A DNA stretch of 64,000 nt from Bradyrhizobium erythrophlei (GTDB taxonomy: Bacteria > Pseudomonadota > Alphaproteobacteria > Rhizobiales > Xanthobacteraceae). Made by a program: the position numbers and the translations under genes. Below, piece after piece: positions 1-8,868 of the stretch (the first letter of the stretch is position 1; each line of letters opens with the position of its first letter). The stretch covers positions 2,480,001 to 2,544,000 of the forward strand of contig NZ_LT670849.1 of assembly GCF_900142985.1 (NCBI RefSeq), given 5' to 3'. Under the pieces are notes generated by a model, which saw only the letters and a program-made list of their open reading frames with translations, was not told the origin of the DNA and ran no database searches.

Positions 1-1
1 G

Positions 2-445
2 CGGACAACACGTATCGCCGACCTGCTGACGCTGTTACGGCTGTCCGAATTTCACGACGCCTACCCAGCACAGCTCTCCGGCGGCATGCGCCACCGCGTC
101 TCATTGGGACGGATGCTGGCCTATCAGCCCGCCGTGATGTTGATGGACGAGCCCTTTGGCGCGCTCGACTTTCAGACCAAGGCCGTGATGGGGCGCGAAC
201 TGTTGCGCATCTGGGAGACCGAGCGACGCAGCATTCTGTTCGTCACCCACGACATCGAGGAAGCCGTGGCCCTCGCCGATCGCGTACTGGTGTTCTCGCC
301 GCGCCCTGCCCGCATCGTCGCCGAACATCGCATCGACTTAGCCAGACCGCGCAACCTGCAGCAACTGCGCACCGATCCCGCTTTCACCGCCTATACCAGT
401 GCGATCTGGGAGACGCTCGGCGACGGTGAGCCGGTGAGCGCCTGA
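2..445 (+). CDS. ABC transporter ATP-binding protein, nitrate/sulfonate/taurine type (5' truncated)
   Basis: The reading frame is open from base 2, so the gene begins outside the window and only its last 147 residues are visible. Within this piece the ABC signature LSGGM lies at residues 25-29, Walker B (VMLMDEP) at 45-51, the D-loop GALD follows, and an H-loop VTHD is present. The short C-terminal tail and the MRHRVSLGRML stretch after the signature are typical of SsuB/TauB/NrtD ATPases that energise uptake of sulfonates, taurine, nitrate or related anions at the inner membrane. Walker A is outside the window. It converges on the VOC gene with only 7 bp between the stop codons. The substrate cannot be deduced from this fragment. 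Confidence 0.85.
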   Translation, partial: RTTRIADLLTLLRLSEFHDAYPAQLSGGMRHRVSLGRMLAYQPAVMLMDEPFGALDFQTKAVMGRELLRIWETERRSILFVTHDIEEAVALADRVLVFSPRPARIVAEHRIDLARPRNLQQLRTDPAFTAYTSAIWETLGDGEPVSA

Positions 446-452
446 ACCCACA

Positions 453-1283
453 CTATCCGCGAAATTCGAGCAGCGAGTTGAGGAAGGGCACCAGCACACG
501 CAGCGAGCCCTGCCCGGCTTCGATGCGCAAATCCGGAACCGTCGAAGCAAGACCACCGACACGCGGGAGGTCGGGCGCGTCAAGAACAATCGCGCCGAAG
601 AAACCGCTGCGGTCATCGCTCTCGACAGCCAGTTCGCCGTAACGCGCCCGGTAGCGCGCCGGTGACATCAGGGTGAGACGGAAGCCTCCCGGCAGCGCGA
701 CCACCCAATCGTCCCCTTGCCGCTCCGGAGATGATTGCGCCGCCTTCGAATAGCGCGGGACCTCGACCTCGGCATTCGCCGTCACGATCACGATCTCGCG
801 GAGACCACGAACGGCATTTGGATGCGACATCCATGGGCGATGCCAAACCAGTTCCGGCGTATAATGCTGACAGTAATAGACGCGCCCCGCCTCGAACATT
901 TCCGGCGCGGCGCGAACCGTGCGGAAGCGTGCCAGATGCTCGATGCCGTCGATGGTGACCGGCCGCGAAAAGCTCTGCGGTTCGAGCATCGTTAGGCCGC
1001 TGTCGCGCAATGTCTGCCGGCTCGCATCGGCATCACCGACCTTGAATACCAGCCCGTTCAGGCCGCGCGGACTTTCGAGCACGTCCTTGCGTAATTTGTC
1101 CGTTCCCGACGGCAGCCCGATCAGTTCCAGATAGTCATGTTCGAACATCATCAGATGATTGATCGAACCGAGCGAATGATAACCGCGCGGCGTCAGCGTA
1201 AAGCCTAGCTGCGACATCACTGCCGCAGCGCGGTCCATGTCGAACAGGGTGTTGATCACGACATGATCGAGCGGGAAAGTCAC
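453..1283 (-). CDS. VOC family protein (glyoxalase-like domain)
   Basis: A 276-residue protein with the vicinal-oxygen-chelate pattern: an N-terminal LDHVVINT strand carrying a candidate metal His, then a GSINHLMMF / YLELIG pair about 40-60 residues later, as in the Glyoxalase_3 branch. A second half-domain with a further His-rich strand (YCQHYTPELVW) follows. Family members are metal-dependent lyases, dioxygenases or isomerases; the reaction here is unknown. Its ATG overlaps the TGA of the upstream ATPase gene by 4 bp, so it is probably translationally coupled and is the last gene of the peptide-type transporter operon, which suggests it acts on the imported compound. Confidence 0.8.
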   Translation of the reverse strand: MTFPLDHVVINTLFDMDRAAAVMSQLGFTLTPRGYHSLGSINHLMMFEHDYLELIGLPSGTDKLRKDVLESPRGLNGLVFKVGDADASRQTLRDSGLTMLEPQSFSRPVTIDGIEHLARFRTVRAAPEMFEAGRVYYCQHYTPELVWHRPWMSHPNAVRGLREIVIVTANAEVEVPRYSKAAQSSPERQGDDWVVALPGGFRLTLMSPARYRARYGELAVESDDRSGFFGAIVLDAPDLPRVGGLASTVPDLRIEAGQGSLRVLVPFLNSLLEFRG

Positions 1284-2968
1284 GTGAGTTGCCCCTCAAC
1301 AACTTTCGGCGTCCGCTCGTTCCGCAGATGCGGAACGGCCTCGACCAGCGCGCGGGTATATTCGGTCTGCGGGTTATCGAACAGGTTCCGGCTCTCGCCA
1401 GCCTCGACGATGCTGCCGTTGCGCAGGACGATGGTCTTGTCGCACATCATGCGCACCACGTTGAGATCATGGCTGACGAAAAGCAAGGCGAGATGATCCT
1501 CGCGCCGCAGCCGGTCCAATAGTTGCAGCACGACGGCTTGAACCGAAACGTCTAGCGCCGCGGTCGGCTCGTCCAGAACGAGAAGCCTTGGCCGGCAGGC
1601 GATCGCGCGCGCGATCCCCACGCGGGCCTTCTGCCCGCCCGAAAGCTGGTGCGGGAAGCGCGGCAATAATTCGACCGGCAATCCGACCCGCACGGCGCAC
1701 TCCTCGACGCGCTGCCGCAAGACGTCGCCTGGCCGCATCCTGGAAAGCCGCAACAATGGATGGGCGATGCAGTCGAACGCCGTGAAGCGCGGGTTGAGGC
1801 TTTCGTTGGGGTCCTGGAAGACGATCTGAATGTCTTTTCGGTGCGGCGAACGGTGGAATTCCCGCGCCGGAAGGTGACCGATCGATTCACCGTCGAACAG
1901 GATGTCACCCTCGCTGGCATCGATCAGGCGGCAGATCATGCGCGAGGTCGTGGTCTTGCCCGATCCGGATTCGCCGACGAGACCGACGCTTTCTCCGGCT
2001 TTCATGGTCATGGAAAAGTTTGAGACCGCGGGCGATCCCTGATCGTAGCGCTTGGTGAGATTTCGTACATCCAGCAGCGGCGGCGTTCCTGGTGGCGGCT
2101 CAGGCTCCGGCTTGCACGCGGCAAGAACCGCGAGATACGCGCTGCGCTCCTCGTCCGTCACCAGATCCTCGATCCGCGAGGATGCGGTTGGAGAGGCCGC
2201 GACCAATCGTTTGGTATAGGGATGCTGCGGATGATGAAACAGCGTCTCAGGTGGCGCTTCCTCCACCAGACGCCCCTTCTCCATCACCACGACCCGGCGG
2301 CAGTATTGAGCGGCCAATCCCAGGTCATGCGTGATCAGGATGGTGGCCATGCCGCGCTCGGCAGCGATACCGGCCAAGAGGTCCATCACCACCTTCTGCG
2401 TCGTGACGTCGAGGCCGGTGGTCGGCTCGTCCGCGATCAGCAGCATCGGGTTGCAGGAAATCGCAATCGCGATCATCACGCGCTGGCACATGCCGCCTGA
2501 CAACTCGTGCGGATAGGCCGACATCCGCTTTTCCGGGTCGCGGATCTGGACGGCGCGCAGGAGCTCGAGGGCTTGTTCGGCCGCGGCTTCCTTCGACATG
2601 CGCTTGTGGCTGAGGATCGCATCGGCAATCTGAAGGCCGATCGCCCGAATCGGATTAAGCGCGGCGCGCGGATTCTGGAAGATCATCGACATCGCGGCAC
2701 CATGCAGCGCGCGAAAATCGCTGTCCGGAATTCTAGTGATGTCCTGCCCGCGATAGAGAATTTGACCCTTCGTCACGCGGCCTGCGGCATCCAGCAGCCG
2801 CGTGGTCGCAAAACCAGTGACCGATTTGCCCGAACCGCTTTCGCCGACGAGACCAAGCATTTCGCCGGGCTCGAGCGAAAGCGTGACCCCGCGCACCGCC
2901 TCGACGAGGCCTTGCCTTGTCGAAAACGTGACATGAAGGTCTTCGATTCGAAGCAGCGTCTCGGTCAT
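1280..2968 (-). CDS. Oligopeptide/dipeptide ABC transporter, fused double ATP-binding protein (DppD-DppF type)
   Basis: A 562-residue protein made of two complete ABC ATPase domains in tandem. The first has Walker A GESGSGKS at residues 42-49, signature LSGGMCQR and Walker B LLIADEP; the second has GESGSGKT, LSGGQKAR and LLVLDEP. Each half also has the C-terminal oligopeptide-transporter extension (HPYTKRL; TEYTRAL), so this corresponds to DppD and DppF joined in one chain. The start at 2968 (MTETLLRIEDL) is chosen because it overlaps the permease stop by 4 bp; the frame stays open upstream only through the permease gene. It powers import through the two adjacent permeases. Confidence 0.93.
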   Translation of the reverse strand: MTETLLRIEDLHVTFSTRQGLVEAVRGVTLSLEPGEMLGLVGESGSGKSVTGFATTRLLDAAGRVTKGQILYRGQDITRIPDSDFRALHGAAMSMIFQNPRAALNPIRAIGLQIADAILSHKRMSKEAAAEQALELLRAVQIRDPEKRMSAYPHELSGGMCQRVMIAIAISCNPMLLIADEPTTGLDVTTQKVVMDLLAGIAAERGMATILITHDLGLAAQYCRRVVVMEKGRLVEEAPPETLFHHPQHPYTKRLVAASPTASSRIEDLVTDEERSAYLAVLAACKPEPEPPPGTPPLLDVRNLTKRYDQGSPAVSNFSMTMKAGESVGLVGESGSGKTTTSRMICRLIDASEGDILFDGESIGHLPAREFHRSPHRKDIQIVFQDPNESLNPRFTAFDCIAHPLLRLSRMRPGDVLRQRVEECAVRVGLPVELLPRFPHQLSGGQKARVGIARAIACRPRLLVLDEPTAALDVSVQAVVLQLLDRLRREDHLALLFVSHDLNVVRMMCDKTIVLRNGSIVEAGESRNLFDNPQTEYTRALVEAVPHLRNERTPKVVEGQLT

Positions 2969-3813
2969 GTCCGCATTCGGGGATCGAGAATGTCCCGCAG
3001 CCCATCGCCGAGCAGGTTGAAGCACAGCACCGCCAGCATCAAGGCGAGGCCGGGAAAGGCGACCAGCCACCATTTGCCGGTCGAGATGAAGCGCGCGCCT
3101 TCCGCAACCATGATGCCCCATTCCGGCGTCGGGGGCCTGACACCGAGGCCGATGAAGGAAAGCCCTGCCGCATTGAGGATCGCCCAGCCGAGGTTGAGCG
3201 ACATCTGCACCGCCATCGCCGGCAAGACATTAGGCAACAGAAAGCGCAGCACGACCGACGCGTGGCTTTCGCCGCTGGCCCGCGCAGCCTCGACCCAGCC
3301 GACGTTGCGGCGGACATTGACCTCGGCGCGGGCAAAGCGGATGTAGAATGGAAGATTGATGATCGCCGTAGCAATGACGATGTTCTCGACGCGGTTGCCG
3401 AGCGCGGCCACCATCGCCATCGCCAGCACAAACAGCGGAAACGCCATCATCACGTCGACAAAGCGGCCGACCGAACGATCGAGCCGCCCGCCGGCATAAC
3501 CGCAGAACGCGCCGATGATGGCGCCGAGCACAAAGGAAATGCCGACGGCCGCGACGGCAATGACGAGATCAAGCCGTGTCGCCACCAGGAGCCGGCTGAA
3601 CGTATCGCGGCCGAGTTGGTCGGTGCCGGCCAGATGCAGGCGGCTCGGCGGCAACAGCGCTTCCGACACACTCGAAGCGATGGGGTCGTAAGGCACGATC
3701 GACGGGCCCAGGATCGCGATCAGCACCAGCAATAAAATGCCAGCCGCGGCAACCGCCGTCAGCGGATTGCCGCGCAGGATCCAGACCGTGTGACGCAGCG
3801 TGGCAGTTGCCAT
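2965..3813 (-). CDS. Peptide-type ABC transporter permease (DppC-like)
   Basis: A 282-residue inner-membrane permease with an N-terminal hydrophobic helix (AAAGILLLVLIAILG) followed by the YDP motif, and the BPD_transp_1 core whose EAA-type loop is seen at EAARASGESHASVV. GTDQLGRDTFSRLL is typical of DppC/OppC proteins. The start at 3813 (MATATLRH) gives the usual DppC N-terminus and lies 16 bp after the previous permease stop; ATG codons at 3870 and 3861 in the same frame would overlap that gene. None of the starts has a strong ribosome site. It pairs with the DppB-like permease to form the translocation pore. Confidence 0.9.
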   Translation of the reverse strand: MATATLRHTVWILRGNPLTAVAAAGILLLVLIAILGPSIVPYDPIASSVSEALLPPSRLHLAGTDQLGRDTFSRLLVATRLDLVIAVAAVGISFVLGAIIGAFCGYAGGRLDRSVGRFVDVMMAFPLFVLAMAMVAALGNRVENIVIATAIINLPFYIRFARAEVNVRRNVGWVEAARASGESHASVVLRFLLPNVLPAMAVQMSLNLGWAILNAAGLSFIGLGVRPPTPEWGIMVAEGARFISTGKWWLVAFPGLALMLAVLCFNLLGDGLRDILDPRMRT

Positions 3814-3829
3814 CAGATCGACACCCGTT

Positions 3830-4858
3830 TCAGATTGAAACTCTTGGATCGGCGATGCCATAGAGGACATCGACCAGAAGGTTGACCACGACGAAGATGC
3901 TCGCCATCAGAAGCACAAATCCCTGCACCGGCGCGTAATCGGACGACAGCAGCGCATCGAGTGCGTAGGACGCGACTCCGGGCCAGGAGTAAACCTTCTC
4001 CACCAGCACATTGGCGCCGAGCATGGTCGAAAACACGATGCCGGCGATGGTGATGACGGGCAGAATCGCATTGCGCAGCGCATAGGTGACGACGATGCGC
4101 CACCACGACAACCCGACCGAGCGCGCCGTGCGCACGAAATCGCTGCCGAGCGAAACCAGCATCGAGGCGCGGGTGATGCGCGCCAATGGCGCGATCACGA
4201 ACAGCGCCATCGTCACCGCAGGCAAGATCAATTGGCGAAATGCGACCCACCAGCCGTCGAGATCGCCGGCCAGCAGGAAATCGACGGTCAGAAAGCCCGT
4301 TCGCTGTGGTGGCAGCGAGGTGAAGACATCGATGCGGCCGGTCGGGTCTGGCGCGAGACCGAGCAGGTAGTAAAAGACGTAGATCAGCAAAAGCCCCGAC
4401 ACAAAGGTCGGTACGCAGACCCCGAGCGCGCAAAAAAGCCGTACGCCGTGATCGACGAACGAACCGGGCCGCAAGGCCGCGATCACTCCGAGTGGCACCG
4501 CCGACAGCAATGCAAGCAGCAGCGCCGTCAGCGTCAGTTCGAGAGAGGCCGGCAGCCGCTCGCGCAAATCCGTGGTGACCGATTGTCCTGTCATCAGCGA
4601 CTTGCCGAGATTGCCGCGTCCGACGTCGTAAAGGTAATGCACCAACTGCTCGGGGATAGGCTTGTCCAAACCCATCTGCTTGCGGATGACTTCGATTTCT
4701 TCCTTGCCGGCATTGGGCCCGGAGGCAAAGAACACCGCGGGGTCACCGGGCAGGACTCGCATCAAGAGAAAGGTGAAGACCAACACGCCGAACAGCGCGG
4801 GCAATGACGACATGAATCGCCGTGCCGCCCGTACGATCGTTGCGCCAAAGCCCTTCAT
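3830..4858 (-). CDS. Peptide-type ABC transporter permease (DppB-like)
   Basis: A 342-residue integral membrane protein with the DppB/OppB layout: one N-terminal transmembrane segment (LFGVLVFTFLLMRVLPGDP, including the LPGDP motif), a periplasmic loop with the ADP-x-GLDKP-like region QMGLDKPIPEQ, then the five-helix BPD_transp_1 core with the EAA-like loop RTARSVGLSWWRIVVTYALRN. It is 14 bp downstream of the substrate-binding protein gene and is followed by the DppC-like gene, the conserved order of this transporter family. Confidence 0.92.
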   Translation of the reverse strand: MKGFGATIVRAARRFMSSLPALFGVLVFTFLLMRVLPGDPAVFFASGPNAGKEEIEVIRKQMGLDKPIPEQLVHYLYDVGRGNLGKSLMTGQSVTTDLRERLPASLELTLTALLLALLSAVPLGVIAALRPGSFVDHGVRLFCALGVCVPTFVSGLLLIYVFYYLLGLAPDPTGRIDVFTSLPPQRTGFLTVDFLLAGDLDGWWVAFRQLILPAVTMALFVIAPLARITRASMLVSLGSDFVRTARSVGLSWWRIVVTYALRNAILPVITIAGIVFSTMLGANVLVEKVYSWPGVASYALDALLSSDYAPVQGFVLLMASIFVVVNLLVDVLYGIADPRVSI

Positions 4859-4872
4859 CGCGACCTTGCGAG

Positions 4873-6489
4873 CTACTTGCGACTAAGGTCGCGGTAATCG
4901 ACCTGGCGGTGGAATTGATAGGTGTAGCCGTCGAGCGATTTGGCCATCACCGCGTCCTGAGCCGGCTGCCACAACGCGATCTGCGGCATGGTCTCGACAT
5001 GGATCGCGTTCAGCTTCAAGCTCTCTTCGTCGTACTTCGTCTTGTCCGGCTCGAAGCGCGCCTGCTGGGCAAGTGCCGTGAGTTCGGGATTGTCGATGCT
5101 GGCATAGTTCCAGCGCTGATTGCCGGTGTAGAAGTTGCGATAGAAATAGTCTGTCGAAGGCAACCAGGCGACGATGCCCTCGGTAAAGAACGGAAGCTTC
5201 TTCTCATTGATCTGCGTCGACATCTGCGCGTCCGGCAGCTTCTGGATATCGACCTTGATACCGATCTTGCCAAGCGATTCCTTGACCAGCGCCGCCATCG
5301 GCTCCGCGGTCGAGGCCTGACCCACGTTGAAGCTGAAGGTCGTCGAAAAGCCATCCGACATGCCGGCGGCTTTCAGATATTCCTTTGCCTTGTCGAGATC
5401 GAGCTTGACCGGCTGCGGGAACGGAAACGCACTCGTGGTCGGCTTGCCGTCCTTCCATTCCGAATTGAACAGCGGCGTGCCACGCCCGAACAAAGCGGCC
5501 TTGAACATGTCGTCGTAGGGCAACGCAAAGGCAACCGCGCGCCGCACGTTGATATTGTCAAACGGCGGAATCGTGTTGTTCATCGAGATGAAGGTCACCG
5601 CATTATATTGCGGTGTCGAGATCACCTTCAGCGTGCCCTTGCTCTCCAGTGATTGGACGTCGCTGGCTTGCAGATCGATGGTGATGTCGGCATCGCCGCG
5701 CTCGACCAGATTGGCGCGCGTCGCCGGCTCCGGCACGGTCTGGATGATCAATCGCTTGAACGATGCTGCTTTCTCGGGCGTGCCGCGATTCCACGCTTCG
5801 TTGCGCTTCATGATCACCTGCTCGCCGGGCTTGAAGGTCTCGATCACGTAAGCCCCGCTGCCGGCGGTATGTTCCTTGAGCCAGGCGATCGCCCAGGGAT
5901 CGTCTGTCGTTGCGTTCGCCTTCGCGAGTTTGGAGTTGATGATGATCGGATAGACGGTGGCGAGATTGGGCAGCGCCAGCTTGTCGGGCTTCGGTAGCGT
6001 GACTTCGAATGTCAGCGGGTCGATCACCCTGAACTGGTCGGCGCTGGTCATCGATCCCGTCAGCAACTGTGCCTTGCCGAGCACGGGCGCGGTCACGGCG
6101 CGATCAAGTGACCATTTGACGTCTTCGGCCGTCACCGGCGTTCCGTCCTGGAATTTGGCATCCTTGCGCAGATGGAACGTCAACTTCAAACCGTCGGGGC
6201 TGACCTCGTAGGATTCGGCGAGCTCGCCGGTGATCTTGTCGAGATCGAACACCCATTTTCCGTTGAGTTGTTTGCGGCCGAACGACACCAGCCGATCGTA
6301 GGTGGAAAGACTCACGGCAAATGCCTCGCGGGTCGAACCGGGCACGTTCGGATCAAGGGTGTTGACGGTCGCGCCCATGACATAGCGCAGCGTTTCCGCG
6401 CGGGACTGCGCCGAAACCGGCTCGGCGCGAAACGAAAGCGCGAGCGCCGTGAACCCCACCAGCGTAAGACCAACCATCCGACCGCGCAT
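4873..6489 (-). CDS. ABC transporter substrate-binding protein, family 5 (peptide/nickel type)
   Basis: A 538-residue periplasmic protein. Residues 1-28 form a Sec signal peptide (MRGRMVGLTLVGFTALALS..., cleavage likely after VSA); no lipobox Cys is present, so it is probably soluble. The mature part has the SBP_bac_5 hallmarks: TLDPN near the start, YDRLV, LTFHLRKDAKFQDGTPVTAEDVKWSL, and NVRRAVAFALPYDDMFKAAL. It delivers the ligand to the permeases encoded immediately downstream. Members bind peptides, but also glutathione, opines and other amides; the neighbouring hydantoinase and carbamoylase genes suggest an amide or N-carbamoyl compound, which is inference only. Confidence 0.93.
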   Translation of the reverse strand: MRGRMVGLTLVGFTALALSFRAEPVSAQSRAETLRYVMGATVNTLDPNVPGSTREAFAVSLSTYDRLVSFGRKQLNGKWVFDLDKITGELAESYEVSPDGLKLTFHLRKDAKFQDGTPVTAEDVKWSLDRAVTAPVLGKAQLLTGSMTSADQFRVIDPLTFEVTLPKPDKLALPNLATVYPIIINSKLAKANATTDDPWAIAWLKEHTAGSGAYVIETFKPGEQVIMKRNEAWNRGTPEKAASFKRLIIQTVPEPATRANLVERGDADITIDLQASDVQSLESKGTLKVISTPQYNAVTFISMNNTIPPFDNINVRRAVAFALPYDDMFKAALFGRGTPLFNSEWKDGKPTTSAFPFPQPVKLDLDKAKEYLKAAGMSDGFSTTFSFNVGQASTAEPMAALVKESLGKIGIKVDIQKLPDAQMSTQINEKKLPFFTEGIVAWLPSTDYFYRNFYTGNQRWNYASIDNPELTALAQQARFEPDKTKYDEESLKLNAIHVETMPQIALWQPAQDAVMAKSLDGYTYQFHRQVDYRDLSRK

Positions 6490-6658
6490 TGTCCTGATCC
6501 CCTGAATTCAACCCGAAATCCGCCCGGATAACCTGGGCTCATCTCATTGTGCATTTAAGCAAATTGCGCGCCAAGCAGCATTTTGCCGCTTGTCGCGTTT
6601 TGATCCTGACGTCGACGATTTTCGAGCCATTTGGGCCGATTGCCGCCAACGACACACG

Positions 6659-8167
6659 TCACCCTGCCCGATCCGGCCGAGGGATCACCGCCTGCGGCAC
6701 ATTGTAGGCCCTGAACGAATTCCAGTGCCGCTCCAGGTCGGCACGGAACAGCCCTCGGGTCAGGCCATGGACCAGTTTCGGGATCGCGGTTGTCATGGCG
6801 TTGATCGAGGAGCCCGACGGACCGAAACTCATGGTCGAGGCGAACGCGAACAGGTGGATATTGCCGATCCAGGGCGTCTTGCCGGCAACGCGCTCGGTGA
6901 ATGCATAGTCGTCGGCAAGATACGGGTAGAGGCCGAGCCGCGGACTCTGTTCGTCGTGCGGCGGCTGGTAGCGATCAGCCCAGGTCGAAATATTGCCGGC
7001 GAAATTCTTCAACTCACGGCGCTCGGCAAGATCGATCTCGGTGCCGGCGCCGCTGATGACAAAATCGACGTGGAATGCGCCGCGCGGCGTGCGCAGCTCG
7101 ATCTTCTCGCTCATCTCGCGTGCGCTCTCGATCGGCGATCCCTCATGCAGGTGGAAATTGGGAAATCGCGCGCAGCGGTCATATGTCGCCTGAGGGAAAC
7201 CTTCGCGCAGTTCGAGGATGGCGCGCATGAAGCGCCAGCGCCAGGCATCGTCAAGATCACAGAAGTGACGCAGGAAGCCACGGAACGTCAGCCACCGATA
7301 AGGCTGGATCACCTGGATTTCAGGACGGCGGCACAGCAGATGCACCTTCGCCGCGCCGGCCTCGAGCGCCATCGCGGCGTTGTCGAATGCCGTTGCGCCA
7401 GCGCCGATCACGGCCACGGCTTTCCCGGCGAGCGCGGCGAAATCGATCTCGTCGGAGGCGCGAGCCACGCGCGTGGGCGGCAAATGCCGCAAGGGTTCAG
7501 GGATCGCCCAGTTACCCATCGCCTCCTGGCCCGTCGCAAGCACGATCTTGCGTGCATAAAGCGTTTCGGTTGCGCCATCACATACCACTGTTGCTGCGAG
7601 CATTTCGTTCGCCGCCGGCGCGACCTCCAGCAATTCGCGCCCGTTGCGCACGGAAAGGCCGACGGCATGCCTGAACCAGAGCAGATATTCGGCCCAGCGT
7701 TCACGCAGGATCAGATCGAGCTTCCGCCAATGCTCCTTGCCGAACCGCGCCTCGTGCCACGATTGATAGGTCAGGCTCGGGACATCGAGATCGGGTCCGG
7801 TGAAATCCTTCGGGCTCCGCAGCGTGTGCATGCGCGCGTAAGAAAGCCACGGCCCTTCCTGGCCTTCGCAGGCCTTGTCGATGACCATGATATTGGTGAC
7901 CTGCGAGCGCTTCAGGCCGAAGGCGATGGCTAAACCCGATTGCCCGCCGCCGACGATCAACACATCCAGTGCGGGCTTTCCATCCGGCCCTGTCTTTGGT
8001 TCCAGCCATGGCGCCGACGGATGCGAGGTCTTGGCGAGGTCATTGCGCACCTGTGCCTCCAGCGCGGCCAAGGCTTCGGTGGCGTCCAGATCTCGCGGAT
8101 TCGGCTCAGGCGGCAAGCCAGCCTCCGTCGACCGGCAGAACGCTGCCGGTCGTAAAGGAAGACGCAT
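6659..8167 (-). CDS. FAD/NAD(P)-dependent oxidoreductase, flavin-containing monooxygenase-like
   Basis: A 502-residue flavoprotein. The FAD Rossmann motif is in VLIVGGGQSGLAIAFGL near residue 70 and a second dinucleotide motif (AVIGAGATAFDNAAMALEAG) near residue 245 binds NAD(P)H; FVISGAGTEIDL near residue 390 resembles the third motif of class B monooxygenases. The start is uncertain: ATG at 8167 gives a 62-bp overlap with the SDR gene, while TTG at 8116 would remove most of it. It may hydroxylate or N-oxygenate the compound handled by this cluster; no specific substrate can be read from the sequence. It follows the SDR in the same leftward gene run. Confidence 0.82.
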   Translation of the reverse strand: MRLPLRPAAFCRSTEAGLPPEPNPRDLDATEALAALEAQVRNDLAKTSHPSAPWLEPKTGPDGKPALDVLIVGGGQSGLAIAFGLKRSQVTNIMVIDKACEGQEGPWLSYARMHTLRSPKDFTGPDLDVPSLTYQSWHEARFGKEHWRKLDLILRERWAEYLLWFRHAVGLSVRNGRELLEVAPAANEMLAATVVCDGATETLYARKIVLATGQEAMGNWAIPEPLRHLPPTRVARASDEIDFAALAGKAVAVIGAGATAFDNAAMALEAGAAKVHLLCRRPEIQVIQPYRWLTFRGFLRHFCDLDDAWRWRFMRAILELREGFPQATYDRCARFPNFHLHEGSPIESAREMSEKIELRTPRGAFHVDFVISGAGTEIDLAERRELKNFAGNISTWADRYQPPHDEQSPRLGLYPYLADDYAFTERVAGKTPWIGNIHLFAFASTMSFGPSGSSINAMTTAIPKLVHGLTRGLFRADLERHWNSFRAYNVPQAVIPRPDRAG

Positions 8168-8867
8168 CGCTTGCGAGATAGAGCGCGGCCTCGGCCACTT
8201 CCTCTGGCTTTCCGAAGCGCTTCATGGCGTGGCGGTTGCGCGAGGTTTCGCGTACCGCTTCCGAATCCGCATGCCTGGCATAGCTCCGCTTCAGCATCGG
8301 GGTCTCGATCGCGCCGGGCGCAATCGCATTGATGCGGATTCCATCGCCTGCGAAGTCCACCGCCATCGTCCTGGTCAGACTGATGATGGCGCCTTTGGCC
8401 GCGATATAGGCACTGTTGTCCTTGCCGCCGGCGATCGCCAGTTGCGACGCGACGGTGACAATCGAGCCGTTTCGCTGTCGCTGCATCTGCGGGATAGCTG
8501 CGCGCGCCCAGAGCCAGGTGCCGCCGACATGGGCGCGAAACACCGCATCCCAATCCGCGGGATCGGTGGTCAACACGGTGCCGCCGCAGGACCAGCCGGC
8601 AGCTAGCATCAACACATCCAGCCGACCGGACCGAGAAACAACCTCTTCAACCGTTGTCTTGGCAAACTCAAGCTCTCCGACATCGCCCTGATGCACCGAG
8701 CCTTCACCCTTGATGTGACCGATAGCGTCGCGTGTTTCCCGTAATCCGGCCTCATCGCGGTCGACCAGCGCGACACAGGCGCCTTCACGGGCAAACAACA
8801 GCGCGCTGGCGCGGCCGATGCCGGAGCCTGCACCTGTAACAATGGCGACGCGGTCTTTCAGACGCAT
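8106..8867 (-). CDS. Short-chain dehydrogenase/reductase (SDR)
   Basis: A 253-residue classical SDR: cofactor motif TGAGSGIGRA near residue 12, DVGELEFAKT after strand 3, the structural region of strand 4, and catalytic YIAAK (YxxxK) near residue 155; the C-terminus ends PVDGGWLAA. The start at 8867 (MRLKDRVAIVTG) is preferred over an in-frame ATG at 8903 because an AAGGGA ribosome site lies about 8 bp upstream and because 8903 would run into the epimerase gene, whose TGA (8869-8871) lies just before this ATG. An NAD(P)-dependent alcohol/ketone oxidoreductase of unknown substrate. Confidence 0.9.
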   Translation of the reverse strand: MRLKDRVAIVTGAGSGIGRASALLFAREGACVALVDRDEAGLRETRDAIGHIKGEGSVHQGDVGELEFAKTTVEEVVSRSGRLDVLMLAAGWSCGGTVLTTDPADWDAVFRAHVGGTWLWARAAIPQMQRQRNGSIVTVASQLAIAGGKDNSAYIAAKGAIISLTRTMAVDFAGDGIRINAIAPGAIETPMLKRSYARHADSEAVRETSRNRHAMKRFGKPEEVAEAALYLASDASSFTTGSVLPVDGGWLAA

Positions 8868-8868
8868 G

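Noticed and set aside
2507..3346. A 279-codon plus-strand frame over the ABC transporter genes
   Set aside because: Antisense to confirmed permease and ATPase genes; basic and low-complexity.
6590..7933. A 447-codon plus-strand frame opposite the flavin monooxygenase-like gene
   Set aside because: The minus-strand frame has FAD and NAD motifs; this one has none.
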